A DNA stretch of 46,006 nucleotides, from the NCBI GenBank assembly GCA_905235555.1, contig CAJOMD010000004.1, positions 1 to 46,006 on the forward strand, written 5' to 3'. This stretch comes from an uncultured Eubacterium sp. (lineage in GTDB: Bacteria; Bacillota; Clostridia; Lachnospirales; Lachnospiraceae). Under the pieces are notes generated by a model. The model saw only the letters and a program-made list of their open reading frames with translations, was not told the origin of the DNA and did no database searches. Numbering within the stretch: position 1 is the stretch's first letter; each line of letters begins with the position of its first letter. Of the stretch, positions 42,852 to 46,006 are shown in pieces. The position numbers and the translations under genes were made by a program.

Positions 42852-43844
42852 TTAAACTTCTTCTATTTTCACCTCATCCATATCTCTACTGTATGTATAA
42901 ATCTTGTTAGATAATATTTCTACACTATCTAGACTATTTTTATTTACATCATTTAGTATTTCATTTAGCCTTTTGGCGCTTCCATTTTTCTTTGGAACTA
43001 AAAGCACCTCATGAATGGAACTTGGTATAATAAATAGATCTAATCCCTTTTCATGAGCAAAGTCTTTTAAAACATTTGGATACATCATACAAACCGCCCC
43101 ATTCGACTTGATGTCATTCGTCAAAATAAACATTTCCATCGGCTTTTGTCGCTCGACTTTATCTATCTCTTCATTTACCATCTCTTCCACTTCTTCTTTG
43201 GTTTTTCCGCCATAATCTATGTCTTCCGCCAAAATATCAACGCTACCTGTTATTCTCTCGACAATCATATCCTTAATGACATCCTTCATTCTAAGAATTT
43301 CCGGTTTTCTCTTTTCCAAAGTGTTAGAGTATGCTTTTTTATATAATTCCTCTTCGCATATACCCCAATGTTTTAAATGATCATTATGTATCAAAACTGT
43401 GGCTGAACACTCATCCGATGAAACAGCTACAAAATATACAATTCCTAAATCCAAGTAAGCTCTCCAAGGAACATCATTAAGAAGCTTACTATTCATTTCT
43501 TGATTAATCAATTTTAAAAAAATTTGGTCTTTGACTTTCTCGTAGTCTAAAAAATCTTCAATATCTATTTCATTTTGAAAACGCGCCAACCCTCTTTTGT
43601 AAGTTTCAATAATCTCCTCACATATATCTTCTAAAAGTCTTCCTTCTCTAAAATCTTCATAAAATTCACTCAAATAAATAGTGGGTGTAGCTTTCTCATC
43701 TTTCACCACAAAGCTTAGAGCTTTTTTTCTCACACCATTATTTTTAACTACATTTCTAACAGCAACTATACATCCAGGAATATCCTCCTGAATCAAATCT
43801 TCTACTCTCTCACGGACGTCCTCCGTAAACTCTTCATAATACAT
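42852..43844 (-). CDS. DUF5688 family protein
   Basis: This 330-residue soluble protein fits DUF5688, a family seen mainly in Lachnospiraceae and of unknown function. Recognisable features are the start with NVVKNNGVRKKALSF, the PTIYLSEFYEDFREG segment, the VPWRAYLDLGIVYFVAVSSDE core and the C-terminal FIIPSSIHEVLLVP. There is no signal peptide, membrane helix or known catalytic motif. The ribosome binding site is weak. It has a strong promoter of its own and is not in an operon. Similar proteins often occur in several copies per genome, but I cannot check that here. Confidence 0.75.
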   Translation of the reverse strand: MYYEEFTEDVRERVEDLIQEDIPGCIVAVRNVVKNNGVRKKALSFVVKDEKATPTIYLSEFYEDFREGRLLEDICEEIIETYKRGLARFQNEIDIEDFLDYEKVKDQIFLKLINQEMNSKLLNDVPWRAYLDLGIVYFVAVSSDECSATVLIHNDHLKHWGICEEELYKKAYSNTLEKRKPEILRMKDVIKDMIVERITGSVDILAEDIDYGGKTKEEVEEMVNEEIDKVERQKPMEMFILTNDIKSNGAVCMMYPNVLKDFAHEKGLDLFIIPSSIHEVLLVPKKNGSAKRLNEILNDVNKNSLDSVEILSNKIYTYSRDMDEVKIEEV

Positions 43845-43894
43845 ATTCTTTGACTCAAAGCCATATGCAACTTATGATATTAACCGACTTACAC

Positions 43895-43923
43895 ATTATA
43901 AAACGTGACTAGTTGTTTTTCAA
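43895..43923 (-). promoter_or_regulatory. Promoter of the DUF5688 gene
   Basis: TTGAAA (43918-43923) and a perfect TATAAT (43895-43900) are exactly 17 bases apart on the minus strand. The leader is about 44 bases. Confidence 0.8.
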
Positions 43924-43956
43924 TAGCAAATTCAAAGTTTTCTACGGAAAATAAAA

Positions 43957-43982
43957 AAGTCAGTTGAATTTTCAACTGACTT
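43957..43982 (-). terminator. Terminator of typA
   Basis: A perfect 12-bp stem (AAGTCAGTTGAA with its complement) is followed on the minus strand by six T residues, just after the typA stop. Confidence 0.92.
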
Positions 43983-43986
43983 AAAC

Positions 43987-45819
43987 TTATTTTTCGTTCT
44001 GTCTTCTAATCATATCGCGCTTCCTTAGTGTAGGATCAAGAATCTTCTTTCTAATTCTCAAATTCTCTGGAGTAATCTCTAAAAGTTCATCTGTATCTAT
44101 AAATTCTAGCGCTTGCTCAAGGCTTAATTCTTTTTTAGGAGTAAGTCTAAGCGCCTCATCCGAGCTAGATGTTCTAGTGTTAGTAAGATGCTTTGTCTTA
44201 CAAACATTAATCTCAATATCTTCTGCTCTTCCAGTCTCACCTACCACCATACCGGCGTAAACCTTTTCGCCCACACCTATAAATAGTGTTCCGCGCTCTT
44301 GTGCATTAAATAGACCATATGTGATAGCCTCGCCATTTTCAAAGGCGATAAGTGAACCTTGTTTTCTGTATGTAATGTCACCTTTGTATGGACCATATCC
44401 GTCAAAGATAGTATTCATAATACCATTACCCTTGGTATCGGTCATAAACTGTCCGCGGTAACCAACTAGTCCTCTTGATGGGATTGAAAACTCCAATCTC
44501 GAATAACCACCCTGTCCAGCAGTCATACCTTTAAGTTCGCCTTTTCTTTGACTAAGTTTTTCAATAATAGAACCGCTGAATTCTTCTGGCACATCAATAA
44601 AGCATCTCTCCATAGGCTCAAGCTTTTGTCCATCTTCTTCTTTGTAAATAACCTCAGCCTTACTAACTGCAAACTCGTATCCTTCACGTCTCATATTCTC
44701 AATCAAAACAGAAAGATGAAGTTCACCACGTCCCGATATTTTAAATGCATCTGTACCTTCAGTTTCTTCCACTCGTAAAGATACATCCGTATTAAGTTCC
44801 TTAAATAAACGATCTCTCAGATGTCTTGATGTAACAAACTTTCCTTCTTGTCCAGCCAAAGGACTGTCATTAACCATAAATGTCATAGATATAGTAGGTT
44901 CAGAAATCTTTTGGAAAGCAATAGGCTTAGGTGCATCCACATCGCATATAGTATCTCCAATGTGAAGATCTGCAATACCCGAGATAGCAACAATATCACC
45001 CACTGTAGCTTCCTGCACTTCTTCTTTTTCTAGACCTTCAAATACCTGTAATTTTGTAATCTTAACTTTCTCGTTCTTATCTTTTTCGTGGTGGTTTACA
45101 AGCAAGGCATCTTGATTTAATCGCAAAGTTCCGTTATCTATCTTACCAACACCGATTCGACCCACGTATTCATTGTAGTCGATTGTACTGATAAGCATTT
45201 GCAAATCTGCTTCAGGGTCACCCTCTGGAGCAGGAATATAATCAATAATAGTCTCGAACAAAGCCTTCATATCACCAGTCTTTTCATCCGGATCCATAGA
45301 CGCATAACCTTCTTTTGCAGAAGCATATACAAACGGACATTCTAGCTGACTCTCATTAGCATCTAGGTCTATCAAAAGTTCAAGCACTTCGTCCACCACT
45401 TCTTCACATCTAGCCTCAGGTCTATCAATCTTATTTACACAAACGATAACTGGTAGTTCTAGTTCCAAAGCCTTCTTTAAAACAAATCTAGTTTGTGGCA
45501 TAGCACCCTCAAATGCATCCACCACCAAAACTACACCATTCACCATTTTAAGAACACGCTCTACTTCTCCACCAAAATCTGCGTGACCTGGTGTATCAAT
45601 GATGTTAATCTTTGTATCCTTATATGAAACGGCAGTGTTTTTAGAAAGTATAGTAATTCCACGTTCTCTCTCGAGGTCATTCGAGTCCATTACTCTCTCT
45701 GCCACCTCTTGATTCTCTCTAAATACACCGCTCTGCTTTAATAGCTCATCCACCAAAGTAGTTTTACCGTGGTCAACGTGTGCAATTATTGCAATATTTC
45801 TAATATCTTCTCTAACCAT
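43987..45819 (-). CDS. typA: Translational GTPase TypA/BipA
   Basis: This 610-residue ribosome-binding GTPase resembles EF-G and EF-4. GTPase motifs are intact: AHVDHGKTTL, RERGITI, DTPGHADFGGEVERVL and NKIDRPEA. The C-terminal TypA-specific segments RGLVGYRGQFMTDTKGNGIMN and TNTRTSSSDEALRLTP are present. The family helps ribosome assembly and stress growth. Length is normal. The start overlaps the upstream YigZ-like gene by 8 bases, with an AAGG site inside that gene. Confidence 0.98.
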   Translation of the reverse strand: MVREDIRNIAIIAHVDHGKTTLVDELLKQSGVFRENQEVAERVMDSNDLERERGITILSKNTAVSYKDTKINIIDTPGHADFGGEVERVLKMVNGVVLVVDAFEGAMPQTRFVLKKALELELPVIVCVNKIDRPEARCEEVVDEVLELLIDLDANESQLECPFVYASAKEGYASMDPDEKTGDMKALFETIIDYIPAPEGDPEADLQMLISTIDYNEYVGRIGVGKIDNGTLRLNQDALLVNHHEKDKNEKVKITKLQVFEGLEKEEVQEATVGDIVAISGIADLHIGDTICDVDAPKPIAFQKISEPTISMTFMVNDSPLAGQEGKFVTSRHLRDRLFKELNTDVSLRVEETEGTDAFKISGRGELHLSVLIENMRREGYEFAVSKAEVIYKEEDGQKLEPMERCFIDVPEEFSGSIIEKLSQRKGELKGMTAGQGGYSRLEFSIPSRGLVGYRGQFMTDTKGNGIMNTIFDGYGPYKGDITYRKQGSLIAFENGEAITYGLFNAQERGTLFIGVGEKVYAGMVVGETGRAEDIEINVCKTKHLTNTRTSSSDEALRLTPKKELSLEQALEFIDTDELLEITPENLRIRKKILDPTLRKRDMIRRQNEK

Positions 45820-46006
45820 TTAAATTTGCCTTCTCTCTATATTCACAGTCTGTTACGTTTTTGAATTTTGCTTTTCCGCTAGTAGCATCTACTACGCTAG
45901 TCTTAAATTTTTCAAAATCAACTTTCTTCATTCGAATTTTAAGCGTGACTCCGTCTGTGTATTCTTCTTCGGCGTCACCAACGCCAAATTGTACCATATT
46001 ATACTT
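45812..46006 (-). CDS. YigZ/IMPACT family protein, C-terminal fragment (DUF1949-like)
   Basis: The reading frame is open to the right edge, so this is the 3' end of a longer gene. The 64 visible codons include GDAEEEYTDGVTLKIRMKKVDFEKF and DATSGKAKF, which fit the small C-terminal domain (DUF1949) found after the IMPACT domain in YigZ proteins. The alternative of a short separate gene starting at 45997 is less likely, because no ribosome binding site is visible and the fold would lack its first strand. Molecular function of the family is unclear. It overlaps typA by 8 bases. Confidence 0.6.
   Translation of the reverse strand, partial: KYNMVQFGVGDAEEEYTDGVTLKIRMKKVDFEKFKTSVVDATSGKAKFKNVTDCEYREKANLNG

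Overview
The window comes from a low-GC, Gram-positive, strictly fermentative bacterium, most likely a butyrate-producing Lachnospiraceae-type Clostridia. The evidence is a V-type ATPase operon, a complete acetyl-CoA to butyryl-CoA cluster (thl-crt-hbd-bcd-etfB-etfA), a phosphotransbutyrylase/butyrate kinase pair, strong GGAGG ribosome binding sites, and secreted proteins with Thr-rich linkers and Lys-rich C-terminal modules. I do not name a species. Almost every gene is on the minus strand. Only a PHP phosphatase, ptb-buk and one tRNA are on the plus strand.

Layout: 1-4641 holds a V-ATPase operon read leftwards (H/G-like subunit, I, K, E, C, start of F), placed just downstream of smpB. 4681-12304 is housekeeping: smpB, rnr, secG, then the lower glycolysis set gap-pgk-tpiA-gpmI. 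12433-18442 has a rhomboid protease, a PHP phosphatase, and an operon of a heterodimeric ABC exporter with a CapA-like lipoprotein. 18582-20615 is ptb-buk. 20718-27983 is an accessory block of four secreted proteins in one direction: two GH16 beta-glucanase-like enzymes and two non-catalytic, probably glycan-binding, proteins. They carry Thr-rich linkers and related basic C-terminal modules. 28230-34325 is the butyryl-CoA operon. 34446-39010 has a secreted papain-like protease, a DUF975 membrane protein and ilvE. 39105-46006 has a divergent ligA, rluF, a membrane protein, tRNA-Arg(CCG), a DUF5688 protein, typA and the 3' end of a YigZ/IMPACT-family gene.

How it fits together: extracellular GH16 enzymes could release beta-glucan oligosaccharides. 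Glycolysis makes ATP and NADH. The thl-to-etf enzymes reoxidise NADH while making butyryl-CoA, and Ptb-Buk turns this into butyrate plus ATP. The V-ATPase K subunit keeps all five Na+ ligands known from Enterococcus hirae NtpK, which suggests a sodium-linked membrane economy. Two 18-bp sequences fit the Rex (NADH-sensing repressor) operator. One covers the -10 of the thl promoter and one lies just upstream of the gap promoter, so NADH-producing and NADH-consuming steps may share one redox control.

No insertion sequence, prophage, CRISPR array or rRNA was found, and no stretch over 300 bases lacks a gene. The best candidate for something undescribed is the secreted GH16/binding-protein block. 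All functional calls are from reading the sequence. No database search was possible.
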